Shown one piece after another: positions 48,901 through 57,820 of a stretch of 64,000 nt of DNA. Source of the stretch: Enoplolaimus lenunculus (lineage: Eukaryota > Nematoda > Enoplea > Enoplida > Thoracostomopsidae); contig JASANG010000613.1 of NCBI GenBank assembly GCA_030248215.1, forward strand, positions 62,001 through 126,000, read 5' to 3'. Made by a program: the position numbers and the translations under genes. The number at the start of each line of letters is the position of its first letter. Position 1 is the first letter of the stretch. Under the pieces are notes generated by a model. It searched no databases, was not told the origin of the DNA, and saw only the letters and a program-made list of their open reading frames with translations.

Positions 48901-51900
48901 GAACGGCAGAAGTAACCGAAAAAAGGTTCGGAATGGGGGACTTGGATGTCGGTGGTGAGGGTCCGTTTTACAGTTTGGAAGCCCCAGGTGTACGCGCTTT
49001 TGAAACGGGAATAATTTAATGGTAAATGCCCGACGGTTAGCTACTGAGGGCGTGAGGCACCCCCCACTCTGCCAAAGCCGAAAAACACATTCCCCGGGGC
49101 CAACACGCAGGGTTCCAACAGGAACTGAATTTTGCGTTAACAGGAACAGAAACAGGAATTTAATCTCTTGGCAGAAACAGGAACCGGCATTTGAAATAAT
49201 TTTCATCACCAGGGTGCAACTGAAATTCCGGTCCCGACATTTTTTCACCTTCTGGTTTAGGTGAATTTTTACCGGAGTATTAAATTTTGGTCACTGGAAA
49301 TTTAGATATTTTAGTAAAAAATTACGATAAAATTAAATAAATTTCATTAGTATTATGTATAAACCTTGACAATCGCCAAAAAAAACCATTGAAAGTACAC
49401 TTCGCTTCCGTGGATTATGAAAATCTAAAATAAAGCAGCTACGGTAAATACCTATCTCCAACTAGGGTAGTTTCAACAATAATATATCAAAAAATTTAAA
49501 ATTAATTTTTCAGTGGCATGTATTTTTCATCTTACTTTTCCGTTTCTGGTAATTTTTTCAAATTCTGGTTCCGGCAAGTTGTAATTCTGGTTGCACCCTG
49601 GTAGTCACCGAAATTACTGTTGGACAGCAAAATACTGCTGCTGTGTAAACTTGTTTTGTAAACGAGCACTGTAGAAATGTTCCGGGGTACAATTTAGCCA
49701 GATTTGCCTAGTTAATGTAATAAACTTAATGTGCTGCGCTCGGATGGTGGCTAAATTGTGCCACAGCTCCACGGGACATTGTGTTTCCTGGTGCCGTATG
49801 GCGCCGGGGCCCGGCCGCGGGACATCTTCATCAGGGTGCAACCGGAATTACATTTTTCACCCTCCGGCTTTAGTAAATTTTTACCAAAATTCGAAATTCC
49901 AGTAGTATTAACATTTGGTCGTTTTTTAAATGTGCTATTCTTTCTTTTTAAAGCCACTTGTTCAATTAGTGGTAGTAGAAAACAAATAAATTTAATTAGT
50001 ATAGTATATATATTGAGAATCGCCGAAAATAAACCATCGAATGTAGATTTCGCAGGGCTTCTCCATTATCCGCCAGCCCGCGTTTACCCAAATCGTTGGA
50101 TTTAAAATTTTTTGCACATTTGAGCTTGAGCTTCTCATGGTCCCCCTGATTGTTCCACGCCTAAATGTGAATTTGTGAAAATTTGATTTTTTTAAATCCT
50201 GAGGTCCCACCCAAAAAATTTTGTCAAAAAGTTTTAGTAAAAAGTACAATATTGATTAGGGGTGTCTGTTGGCTGGCAACAACTCTCAAAACGTCCCATG
50301 AACAAATTGGGAAGCATTTTCGGCTCTGTAAAGCTAAAGTACAATCAGTTATTTATAAGTTATCTCATCGAAAACAATTTAACAGATAAATGATACAGAA
50401 TTTTTATACAACATATCACAACAAGTAGGCCTAAAATTAAAATGTGGAAATTACGATTCCGATTGATTGTGCGATCGGAATCGGAACTCGTTTTGCATCG
50501 GAATTCTAATCGGAATCAGAATTCTGATTGCACCCTAATGGATTGGATACCTATCTTCAACTAAGGTTACTTCACCAATAATACAACAACATATAAAATT
50601 AAAATGAATTTTTTGGTAGCATGTATTTTTCACTTCCCGACCCGTTCACTAATTTAAAAAAATCCGTACAGAATATTGTGTTTTAAGGGCAGTTTTCGTA
50701 TTCAACTGGAAAGTGTTTGGGTTCTGGCGAACCTGGTTTGTACTCGAAACCAGGAACAAGTAGCATATGTTCTTGCGTGTGGTTCTATTACGCCGTTGTG
50801 TGATAGGCTCGTATCAAAAGAACCCAAAATGATTTGTAGAGTACTGGAAACGATAGCAAATATTCTTGAGGTAAGGTCCCCTGCGCGTTTAAGTTACCAG
50901 AAATTTCTAATGGCTGCAACGTACATTATAATAGTGTAAAAAAACTTGCGAGCCGAAACCCAAACGCAATTTTAATGCTAAAGTTTAATAACAAAATCTT
51001 GGCTTTGATCTCTGGGTTGGCTACAACCGAGATGCCCTTATCCGCCAATGTTGGTGTTGTGTGACCATGTTGACTGCTTGTTTTTGGTTTCTCAGGTTCG
51101 GTTCGGATTCGGCAAAAATTTGAGGTTCGGATTCGGCAAAAATTTGAGGTTCGGATTCGGTTGTGGAAAAGCCGAATCCAACAAAGTTCGGCAATATGTT
51201 TTTCATTTTTAAGCAATAAAATTTTTAAATACCTTGCTATAAATATCATTTTTTATTTCAGTTGAAAAATCTCAGAACTGACGTCGAGACGAAATATATG
51301 AACGTATTAAAAGTTATACGGCTGGCATTTCGTTGATATTCTGAAACAAATTATAGATATATCTGAAATCTGCAACATGCAGGATTCGGATTCGGCAAAT
51401 TAGCACAGGATTCGGATTCGGTGCCACCCTGGTTTGCGCTATACTTTACTGAGCCGGACCCCGGCGCACCGCGGCGTGCGGTTATTTTTAATGAAAAGTT
51501 ATACGGCGGCGCGTGGCGAGTATAGCGCAACCCATAAAAACTGTAATCAGCAGTTTTTGTCATTTGGATGCCGCTTAAATGAAACAGAAATTTCTACTCA
51601 AATTACTAAATATGTATGACAAAACGCAAACCAAGATTTATATGGAACAAAGGAAATTATTTTTGATTTTTTGTTGCATATCGTTAAACGTTCCTTGACA
51701 TTTTGTTGTTTATAATCGTGTGTAGGTGTCCGCGAAAAACGGAACTGAATATTTGGAGTCGGTTTGTCTCGCAATCGAAGAATGCGGTGGTTTAGACAAA
51801 ATAGAGCAGCTACAGCAACACGAAAGCGAAGACATTTACCGTCAGGCGCTTGGCATTATCGAGAAATATTTTCAAAACGAGGTAAGAAACTATATGAATC

Positions 51901-52139
51901 GCGTTATTATTTTGAATTCAACATATGTCCTCATTTTCGTATTTTGTATCGTTTTACGAAACATGCTACGACAAACTTTGTAAAGGACCATTATAAAGGT
52001 TGCAAATGCTATGCGGGTGGAATTTGTTGTCTTGTGAACATTTTTTGGTTTTTAGGAAGACGCTGTGGAGAATGGCGACGCTGCTGAGCAAAAAACGTTC
52101 GTTGCGCAAACAGTGCCCGCTGGTGGCTTCAATTTCTAG
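39896..52139 (+). CDS. KPNA: Importin subunit alpha (karyopherin alpha), complete, 11 exons
   Basis: Adaptor that binds nuclear localisation signals and carries cargo with importin beta through the nuclear pore. Exons: 39896-39949, 42110-42250, 42373-42659, 43604-43776, 45019-45101, 45759-45887, 46229-46423, 48589-48768, 50688-50870, 51726-51881, 52056-52139. Joined length is 1665 bp, encoding 554 residues plus stop, normal for the family. The importin-beta-binding domain (residues 1-60) has RRRRNE, VELRK and KRRNV. Armadillo repeats keep the NLS-binding Trp/Asn ladder: [69 protein letters not shown] and a terminal FNF close the protein, after an acidic stretch. The N-terminus (ENRAKQFKN) recalls the alpha-3 (KPNA3/4) branch, but I cannot settle the subtype. 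All splice phases agree. Confidence 0.95.
40050..40272. repeat. CCCGGA-family repeat in importin intron 1
   Basis: ACCCGGACTCGTATTTTTCG and the tail AAAGAATTTCTGTCTCCATC, matching the copy at 24648. Confidence 0.6.
40327..40457 (-). CDS. Possible minus-strand terminal exon inside importin intron 1
   Basis: An open frame of 42 codons ends in TAG and is lysine- then aspartate-rich ([17 protein letters not shown], then [15 protein letters not shown]), unlike the surrounding AT-rich text. The only nearby AG also forms a perfect donor (CAAG|GTAAGA) on the same strand, so the exon reading is doubtful. No partner exon was found. Confidence 0.2.
40570..41350 (+). mobile_element. LINE 3' fragment with RNase H domain
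   Basis: Encodes [13 protein letters not shown], then [20 protein letters not shown] and NEIADRLAG, the RNase H core with its catalytic Asp/His/Asp positions. A decayed zinc-knuckle-type tail follows (LVGI, then [10 protein letters not shown] in another frame). This is typical of R1/I-like LINEs and so a different clade from the element at 28254. Frameshifted and 5'-truncated, in importin intron 1. Confidence 0.8.
41525..41613 (+). mobile_element. GGTTCC-family MITE, 3' fragment
   Basis: AATTTTTTGGCGGCATGTATT, then CCGGTTCCGTTTCCGG and a decayed terminus (GGTAGCACCGTG). Importin intron 1. Confidence 0.5.
41620..42085. repeat. GAGCGAAGCTC-family repeat next to importin exon 2
   Basis: Two to three minisatellite units, then GGTTCCTGAGATTCTG, CATCCACCTTTCGAC and CTCCGAGCTTCGCTCAGT. 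It stops about 24 bp before exon 2. Confidence 0.75.
42110..42250 (+). CDS. KPNA: Importin alpha exon 2 (importin-beta-binding domain)
   Basis: 47 codons, phase 0 at both ends. Encodes [20 protein letters not shown] and then KRRNV, the basic clusters that bind importin beta or autoinhibit the NLS groove. Acceptor TTCATTTTAG, donor CAG|GTAAGT. A repeat of the GAGCGAAGCTC family ends about 20 bp before the acceptor. Confidence 0.95.
42373..42659 (+). CDS. KPNA: Importin alpha exon 3 (linker and ARM 1)
   Basis: 287 bp. A Ser/Ala-rich linker, then [20 protein letters not shown], the conserved first armadillo region (family: RKLLSRERNPPI..VI..G). Donor CGA|GTATGG; the split codon becomes Asp with exon 4. 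Confidence 0.93.
42948..43207 (-). mobile_element. TTCCTG-family MITE in importin intron 3
   Basis: Starts CAGGGTTCCAACAGGAAC and ends GGAATTCCAGTTGAACCCTG, clear inverted termini, 260 bp. Confidence 0.75.
43280..43373 (+). mobile_element. GATTCC-family MITE, 3' fragment
   Basis: Last 90 bp of the family, ending GTTCCGCTTTGCACCCTG. Neighbours are TTCCTG-family copies in importin intron 3. Confidence 0.6.
43604..43776 (+). CDS. KPNA: Importin alpha exon 4 (ARM 2-3)
   Basis: 173 bp. Encodes [15 protein letters not shown] and [14 protein letters not shown], two Trp-x3-Asn NLS-binding steps. Acceptor TTCATTTTAG, donor TTG|GTAGGA, one base carried into the next exon. Confidence 0.96.
43915..44220 (-). 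mobile_element. GGTTCC-family MITE, old reverse copy
   Basis: Reverse-oriented core (TTATTTTCGTCGATTGTCAAGG; ATCGTCATTTTTAGTAAATA) with decayed ends, adjoining an ATCGGC-type repeat. Confidence 0.5.
44221..44440. mobile_element. ATCGGC-family repeat in importin intron 4
   Basis: AGGGATGTGTCGATTAATCGG with ATCGGC repeats, then AACAATCAGTTGGAATG; merges with a GATTCC fragment. Confidence 0.5.
44447..44633 (-). mobile_element. GATTCC-family MITE fragment in importin intron 4
   Basis: Reverse partial copy from CTTATCGAAAACAACG through GTGCAATCGGAATCG to ATTTCGATTGCACCTTG. Confidence 0.65.
44695..44990. repeat. GAGCGAAGCTC-family minisatellite units near importin exon 5
   Basis: Two internal units without the palindromic ends, reaching to within about 40 bp of exon 5. 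Confidence 0.65.
45019..45101 (+). CDS. KPNA: Importin alpha exon 5
   Basis: 83 bp. Completes glycine, then [20 protein letters not shown], the helix pair before ARM 4. Acceptor GTTACAG, donor CCG|GTAAAA. Repeat sequence reaches to about 40 bp before the acceptor. Confidence 0.92.
45155..45465. mobile_element. ATCGGC-family repeat in importin intron 5
   Basis: CGGGATGTGCCGATTAATC with repeated ATCGGCATCGGC. The right end, ACCGGAACCGGGATCACATC, carries a GGTTCC-type core, so two families are fused or nested here. Confidence 0.5.
45759..45887 (+). CDS. KPNA: Importin alpha exon 6 (ARM 4)
   Basis: 43 codons. Encodes [20 protein letters not shown] with the Trp/Asn pair, then a leucine-rich helix [15 protein letters not shown]. 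Acceptor TTTTTTGCAG, donor GGA|GTAAGT. Confidence 0.95.
46229..46423 (+). CDS. KPNA: Importin alpha exon 7 (ARM 5-6)
   Basis: 65 codons. Encodes [20 protein letters not shown] (the W/Y step) and [19 protein letters not shown] (the R/N step), both typical of ARM 5 and 6. Acceptor GGTTTACAG, donor CAA|GTAAGC. Confidence 0.96.
46499..46720. mobile_element. CCGGAT-family MITE in importin intron 7
   Basis: CAGGGTGCGACCGTATATT at the left and AACCGGAACCGGATATCCTG at the right; about 220 bp; no clear duplication. Confidence 0.65.
46774..46950 (+). mobile_element. GGTTCC-family MITE, 5' half
   Basis: AGGGAGCAACCGGAATTCCGG through the AAATGACGATAAAAATAAA core; cut off where a TTCCTG-family copy begins at 46953. 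Importin intron 7. Confidence 0.65.
46953..47085 (-). mobile_element. TTCCTG-family fragment
   Basis: Starts CAGGGTTCAAATAGGAAC; broken at its right by the GAGCGAAGCTC-family repeat. Importin intron 7. Confidence 0.6.
47085..48165. repeat. GAGCGAAGCTC-family repeat, longest copy
   Basis: Reverse orientation, about six minisatellite units of 150-180 bp, bounded by GTCGAAAGTTGGATGTCCGT and TGTTCGAGCTTCGCTCAATA, ending CATGTAGTCCCACTACGACTGG. Importin intron 7. Confidence 0.8.
48589..48768 (+). CDS. KPNA: Importin alpha exon 8 (ARM 7)
   Basis: 60 codons. Encodes [16 protein letters not shown], then [20 protein letters not shown], the minor-site Trp/Asn step. Acceptor TTTTTGTAG, donor ATG|GTACGT. 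Confidence 0.96.
49111..49640 (-). mobile_element. TTCCTG-family copy split by a GGTTCC MITE
   Basis: Left part GGGTTCCAACAGGAACTG to TTTTCATCAC; the right part resumes CGAAATTACTGTTGGAC after the MITE at 49210-49600. Importin intron 8. Confidence 0.65.
49210..49600 (+). mobile_element. GGTTCC-family MITE inside a TTCCTG-family copy
   Basis: Termini CAGGGTGCAACTG and GGTTGCACCCTG, 391 bp. Flanking text on both sides (TTTTCATCAC and CGAAATTACTGTTGGA) reads continuously as a TTCCTG-family element, so this is a nested insertion in importin intron 8. Confidence 0.85.
49832..50640 (+). mobile_element. GGTTCC-family MITE interrupted by a GATTCC MITE
   Basis: The left part starts CAGGGTGCAACCGG; the right part resumes at TGGATTGGATACCTATC near 50540. 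Between them are about 200 bp of unrelated text and a reverse GATTCC-family copy (about 50249-50537). The right end reaches to about 50 bp before importin exon 9. Confidence 0.65.
50688..50870 (+). CDS. KPNA: Importin alpha exon 9 (ARM 8)
   Basis: 61 codons. Encodes [20 protein letters not shown] (Trp/Asn step), then [20 protein letters not shown]. Acceptor TGTTTTAAG, donor GAG|GTAAGG. A MITE pair ends within roughly 60-80 bp of the acceptor. Confidence 0.95.
51093..51431. mobile_element. GAATCC-family MITE in importin intron 9
   Basis: CAGGTTCGGTTCGGATTCGGC at the left with a 27-bp segment (GGATTCGGCAAAAATTTGAG) duplicated, GGATTCGGTGCCACCCTG at the right. 339 bp. Confidence 0.75.
51726..51881 (+). 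CDS. KPNA: Importin alpha exon 10 (ARM 9-10)
   Basis: 52 codons. Encodes the highly conserved [20 protein letters not shown] and LGIIEKYF, a signature of the C-terminal armadillo region. Acceptor GTGTGTAG, donor GAG|GTAAGA. Confidence 0.97.
52056..52139 (+). CDS. KPNA: Importin alpha exon 11 (C-terminus)
   Basis: 27 residues plus stop: acidic [12 protein letters not shown], ending GGFNF, as in many importin alphas. No convincing polyadenylation signal was found in the 130 bp before the MITE at 52271. Confidence 0.93.
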   Translation, partial: EDAVENGDAAEQKTFVAQTVPAGGFNF

Positions 52140-52270
52140 TGCATGTGTTCAGAAATATGCATAGCAAATGCCTATTACCATATAACTCGTTAGTCGCAAC
52201 AGGTGCTACACATCTAGCTTGAAATACAGCTCTAACCAGTCGTGGTGGAACTACATTGGGCGACACTTTG

Positions 52271-52681
52271 CAGGGATGCGCGGTCTCGGTTTACAATCGA
52301 GACCGACACATGACTAGCGAAACCGGCCAAGAAATCTCGGTCTTGGTTATTTTTTGGTCATCACGGAAAAAAATTAAAATTTTCCAAATAAACTATTAAA
52401 TGCTTTTTCTTAGTTGTTTTGCGTTTTAATAGTTTTTTGTATTTTCCATTAGCTTTTGTGTGTTTTTTTCATAATATCTGCTCGTAGTTATTGCATAACT
52501 ATGTAATTTCATTGTACAGAAAAATTTTATTCATCAGCCATCACTTACTTTAACAATACAGTCTTGTTTTTGTTGAATCCTCGACTTCTGGTCTCGGTTG
52601 CAAACCGCTGAATCCTCGACTTCTGGTCTCGGTTGCAAACCGCCGAGAACCAAAAGAGCGAGACCGAGACTCCAATCCCTG
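52271..52681. mobile_element. TCTCGG-family element, 3' of importin alpha
   Basis: Termini CAGGGATGCGCGGTCTCGG and CTCCAATCCCTG. Flanks ACACTTTG / ACACTCAG (6/8). A 39-bp internal segment (CGACTTCTGGTCTCGGTTGC) is duplicated in tandem. Confidence 0.85.
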
Positions 52682-52914
52682 ACACTCAGGCGTACTTATT
52701 TTAATCAGTCTCGTTGAACATTCCATGATTGTACAGCACAAACATATCCTGGCCTATTTACTGTTTTATAGTTGTCGAATTGAATGTTACAAGCTTATAA
52801 AGCGTAATTATTTGCATTCCCAATGCTCAAATACTCTGGTCCACAACCCACGTATATAATGAAATTGTATATGTGAGATACTAGCTTTAATATCATACCT
52901 AACATACTCCCAAC

Positions 52915-53200
52915 TGCTTAACACCACTTAAACAAGTCCCAATTTAGGTTTAACCAATTTAAATAGTTAGCTAATAGCTAATTTGCTTAATTGATAAGCC
53001 TAAATGGCTTTTTAAATTATTTCTCAAATTATTAGGGTTACTGAAGGGTTTTTGAGTACGAGGAATCTGAATAAATTGTTTACAAACCTCCAAAACCAAT
53101 AAATGAATAGATAGCTAATAACTAATTTGCATATTAGCTTAACTGCTTACGTGTGTTCGAGCTTAGCTCAATACATGTAGTCCCACTACGACTGGTTATA
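52915..53200. repeat. GAGCGAAGCTC-family repeat, truncated
   Basis: One and a half units, then TTCGAGCTTAGCTCAATACA and TAGTCCCACTACGACTGG. A further stray terminus (CATGTAGTTCTACTGCGACT) lies near 53440. Confidence 0.7.
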
Positions 53201-53556
53201 AGCGAGCCTTTAGAAATTGGAACACTTTCAAATTAGCTGCTCGATAATTAGTATGCTTGGAACGTCAGGTAAAATAGTTATGCTAGTATCTTATACCTGC
53301 GAGTTTACTGTGCAGTTGCATGTGTAAAATGCTCTAAGCTTTTGTAACGTTCAAATCGACGACTAGAAAAAAGTAAGTGGGTCCAAATATACAATGTGCG
53401 TTTATTATAAGCTTGGAGCCTGAGCATCGTTCGATACATGTAGTTCTACTGCGACTGGTTGTATTTGATGCATAACTACAAGTTGTTCTGATATATACTA
53501 ACTTTCTTGCGTTCCAATTACTTATTTTTAGTTATATATACTTAACATATAACATT
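53201..53556. other. Intergenic, unassigned
   Basis: AT-rich, with one stray end of the GAGCGAAGCTC family near 53440. Confidence 0.5.
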
Positions 53557-54896
53557 CAGGGCCGTATTAAGGTGATGGGAAGCCCTGGGCCCATGAGCCT
53601 GACAGGCTCTATGACACATTTTAATTAAATAAATTGTAAAAGACGTACGAAAAAATTTACGACCCCATCGAAGGCCAATTCACGCAGAATATCTGATTTG
53701 ATGCTCATGATAACAAGATTTTCAAGTCTATTTTGCTTCGTGGTTTTCTTAATCGATTTTCAGTCAATTTGAGTTTTGAGAAAGAACGCTCGCCGCTGCA
53801 GTTGGAGACCATCAAAATAAGACAAATCCGAACAGCTATCTCAACGTTCAGAAAAGTATCCTGCATACTCTTGTGCATGATCATTCTATACAGAAAAAGC
53901 TCTGTGCTAATATCTTCCGGTTCCTCGTCTGAAAAGATGTTGCTGAATACAACGAACTGTTCCAATTCATCAATAACTGATATGTCAAGGTCCTCTGGGT
54001 AAGTTTTCGCGACATTTCCGAAGAAACTAACTAGGCTTGATATTTGTTCGTATGGCGGAAGCGGTTATTGGGAGAGGCGACAAATTGGTCGATGATATGC
54101 AGAAAACTTTCTGTTCTGTATTTTCCAGAAAGTACAGTTTTGCATGCTGCAGATTCTTATCGGTAGCATCTGTTCTCTGTAGAATATCATTCCAAAAGAC
54201 GGCGAAAATACTACTTATCTCTTTAAACAGGCCTCCTTCACAGCGTTCACCATTTTCTTCGACATTGTCGCGTCAGCTCTGCAGGATCACCGTGTCGTTT
54301 TCACACGTTTGAGGCTCAACGGCGAATTTTTCCTTGAAAGCGTCGGTCAAAAGCTGATGTCGATGCGTTGAAGTTGTGAAAAAGACAAAAAGGAGTATAA
54401 GGAAGTCAAAGAAATGAACAGCACTTGAGCAGCATTCTGCAGAATTTTTTGCAACCTAGTTTAGAGAGTGATCTGTTCAAGGAATCCAGAATGCAAGACC
54501 GTTCTTTTCTTTTACCTTTGCTTATAAACCATTTTGGCTCTCATTACAGATGCATTGTTGTAGCTTTGGCCACGGCAGTCTTTCAAGTCTAGGTTGTGAA
54601 TCTCCAAAAAGCCCACCAAGAATAATTGAACATTTTTTGAGCACCATGACCCTTGTTTGTCATAAACGTAATGAAGCGCTCTACGGGACCGTTCTTTTCC
54701 ATGGACCACAATACTAATATCAGTTGCTCGATAACACATAACCGTATGTATATTACTATTCATCGAGATATATAACTGTACCCGGAGAATGCAATCACTA
54801 CTCCACAAAAATCCAATGGCTTTTAATCCATGTTATCCGTTGAAACATAGTTGGTGGGAGATCCGGGGTCCGCCCACCCCCCTTAATACGGCGCTG
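53557..54896 (-). mobile_element. hAT transposon relic (ZMYM1-like transposase)
   Basis: TIRs CAGGGCCGTATTAAGG and CCTTAATACGGCGCTG. Flanks ATAACATT / AAAAGATT (6/8). The minus strand encodes LDLKDCRGQSYNNASVM (54512-54808) and, further 3', the hAT C-terminal dimerisation segment SNCSGERSFSKLKLTENRLR (53705-53965). 1340 bp is far short of a full element and the frame is broken, so it is an internally deleted, inactive copy. Located 1.4 kb past importin alpha. Confidence 0.9.
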
Positions 54897-56808
54897 AAAA
54901 GATTCAGGTAAAGTGCCAGGAACTTGAGTAATGACTGTCAAATCAAAATAATCTTAGAACCATTCGACTCAGCTCTTCAAACTGCGTGGAAAGATTCGCA
55001 CTTAAACTTATTCATCAATCTAACGGAAACTATAAAAATGCTAATTGTTACGTGGAGTTTTTTGTTCACCGATATGAAACGTTAAGTTAATAGTTCATGA
55101 AGATTCAATAACGGAAATTTAGTGTAAGAACTGTTGCATAAAGTCATTTCACATATACGGATATATTTCTTTGATTACATATCCGAAATCCGGTGTTATA
55201 GTATAATTTCCCCGTAGGGATTTTGATCCCCGGATAAATTACTAGCTTGGCATTCTTCCCCCGGAAAAATTACTTAAACTTGTTTTAGTCATAGCTTAAC
55301 TTCCCCATGCGGTTTTCGCACCTCTCCCGAACAGTAACTAGCTTGTGTGTTGCTTCCTAACATGACTGACGACATCGTTATTAACGATATGTTTGATAAT
55401 CTAAAAACGGGTTGATTATTCAACCACAAAATGGCTTTCCTTTAATAAGAGCAAGGTTTCAACGCTTGACTTTTAGTTAACTTTCAGACAAAATGGCTGA
55501 CGACATCGTTATTAATGATATAGTTAATTACTTAAAACCGGGTTGAGTTGAAAAGAAAGCTGCGCTCAAAGTTCAGCGCTTCGCTTATACATAAAGCTCT
55601 ACTGTATTGACCCGAATAAGACGGGGTGCCCATTTTGAATCCGAATCAATTGGAGTCAGTATTCCTAATAAGAGTCCGTAAGCGGATAGAGTCCATAAAT
55701 TGCAACCCTAATTGTAGCGCATACATGACTCCAGGACCAAATAATTTCAGTTCGAAACTTTAAAGGGCACTTAAGTTTGACTCGAAAGTACATTCGTAAG
55801 TAACCTTGTATTATCGGTCAAGCTATTGACACAAGATAACACCGGATATGTATCAGTAACGAAGGGTGGCGGAGCGTGGGTTAAAAATAAATAACAGTCC
55901 GTAACCGAATTACAAGGGGGGTACCCTCTGGAGAGGCCAAATAAATATCAGTCCCCCCTCTTATTCGGGTCACTACAGTACACAACAGAGACAGGGTTCG
56001 TGAATATTTTTATAATATATTAGAAGGAAAAGCTCGGGGCATATGGGCAACGAGCGCATCGCTAGTGCCACCGCATAAAGATATTTTTAGGACGTTATGT
56101 ACGACCAATTTAGAATTATGTTAAATCCTATCTGAAGTGACAACAAGTCGATCTCGGTTGATTCAGCAATGCGAATATAGTAGATTGTGTGTAGCAATGT
56201 TGCATGTTCCCTAGGTCTAGTATATAACTTTGAAAAGATTGAAACCCAAAGACTTAGTCTTTACAGTTTGACATTTTAGTCTAGTAATTTTTGTTGTTTG
56301 GCAGAATCCAAGTCAAACTATGATTAAAACGAACTAGAGTAATTTTTCCAGGGGTGCATATGCAAAACTAGTATTTTTTCGGGAGGGGCGAAATTCCAAT
56401 GGAGGAACAACTAAACTATAACACTGATGCCCTCTATAAATGTGATAATTGTACGCCGTTCTATTTAAACTAACCGCCACTTGTCACTAATTTTTTATAA
56501 AGAACAAACTGGTGTTAATTTTAAATGAGCGTATCAGAAAATTGAAAACTGTTCTTTCGAAATTTTAAGAAAAGTTTGTGCCATATACTACATAATTTAT
56601 CGTACGTTTCCAGGGATTGGATTTGTTTCAGGATTTTGACATTAAAAAGCGTTTAAAAACAAATTTTTCGGTAAACAAGTATTTTTTGTTTTCCGGTTGT
56701 AGTATTTTTTAACTTTCCTGTTCCGGTATTTTATATTGTTGCCCCCTGCTAGTCAGTTTTACGCACTGTACTAAAATTGCCTTCTGTTAAAATTATTTCC
56801 CGCTGGCG
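54897..56808. other. Intergenic, mostly unassigned
   Basis: Contains the element at 55601-55980. At 55360-55540 a segment (GACGACATCGTTATTAA(C/T)GATAT) occurs twice about 130 bp apart. No coding exon recognised. Confidence 0.5.
55601..55980. mobile_element. Short inverted-terminus element, GACCCGAATAAGA family, copy 1
   Basis: Termini ACTGTATTGACCCGAATAAG and CTTATTCGGGTCACTACAGT. Core AGTCCGTAAGCGGATAGAGT and GACTCCAGGACCAAATAATT shared with copy 2. No coding capacity. Confidence 0.75.
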
Positions 56809-57112
56809 TACACAAAACAAATTGTCTTAAAATTTCAGACTTCTGCTTTTTAAGAAATAAATGTGATGTAATTCAGACATTATAAGCCTTGAACTGCTCA
56901 GAAATTCGTTTCTTAAATGATTAAATCATAATAGTCTTATATTCAAGTAATTGCTCTCGCGAATTTAAGACAAACTTCTTTCAAGAAATAGTATTTTTGA
57001 AAAATTTAAGAAATAAAGCTTGATTCAAGACATATGTTTGGAGTCTGTATCAAGACAGTAATTGTCTTAAATTTCACGCAATTTAAATACAAGCAAATTT
57101 GTTTCGTGTGTA
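56809..57112. mobile_element. Foldback/MITE-like element
   Basis: Left TACACAAAACAAATTGTCTT and right AAATTTGTTTCGTGTGTA are inverted. Internal TTAAGACAA/TTGTCTTA motifs repeat in both orientations. About 300 bp. Confidence 0.6.
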
Positions 57113-57164
57113 TATTAACAACAATGGAAGCTAAATTTTTATAAAACTAAGAAACCACTCATCA

Positions 57165-57432
57165 TTGTGCAACCGGAGGCGAAAATATCTGAGCCGGAGG
57201 TCAGCAATACTTGCCGGAGGTGGGGCGAAAATAAGTAGTAACAATGATGGTTACTTTAGTTAATTTTAGCCAATATCTGCAAAACGTTAAGTTGTTTCAC
57301 GCTAATTTTCTCACAAATTTCGGCAATTCTTTCATGAATATACCGAAACTGCCGTCATTCGGCAAAAATTCTACCGGAGCCGGAGACCGAATTTCTGCCG
57401 GAGCCGGAGGCAGACCTCTGGTTGTACCCTGA
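57165..57432. mobile_element. CCGGAG-family repeat
   Basis: GTGCAACCGGAGGCGAAAAT to GGCAGACCTCTGGTTGTACC with CCGGAGCCGGAG runs. Diverged inverted termini. Confidence 0.6.
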
Positions 57433-57473
57433 CTTACCGCTCATAATCGACGAACAAACGATGAAGATATATA

Positions 57474-57820
57474 TACTGTAGTTTCCCGAACAAGAGGGGT
57501 TTTCTATTTTGAGTCCCAATCAATAGGAGTCCATATCCCTAATATGAGTCCGTAAGCAGATAGAGTCCCTAAACCCGAATTAGAGTCCATAAATGTTAAT
57601 TATCCCTAATTTTAGCACATAAATGACTCCAGGACCAAATAATTTCAGTTCGAAACTTTAAAGGACACTTAAGTTTGACTCGATATAAGCACGAATTTTA
57701 ATTGACGTCGAATTAACATGGGACAAACCATGTCCCACCTGCCCCGGTTATAACGTGAATCCCGCATCTGGAGAGACCAAATAAATATCAGTCCCCTCCT
57801 CTTATTCGGGTCACTAAGTG
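57474..57820. mobile_element. Short inverted-terminus element, GACCCGAATAAGA family, copy 2
   Basis: Left ACTGTAGTTTCCCGAACAAG, right CTTATTCGGGTCACTA. Same core as the copy at 55601. Confidence 0.7.

Noticed and set aside
49019-49264. Overlapping ORFs on both strands within repeats
   Set aside because: Explained by the GC-rich period-6 motifs of MITEs, which keep frames open by chance.
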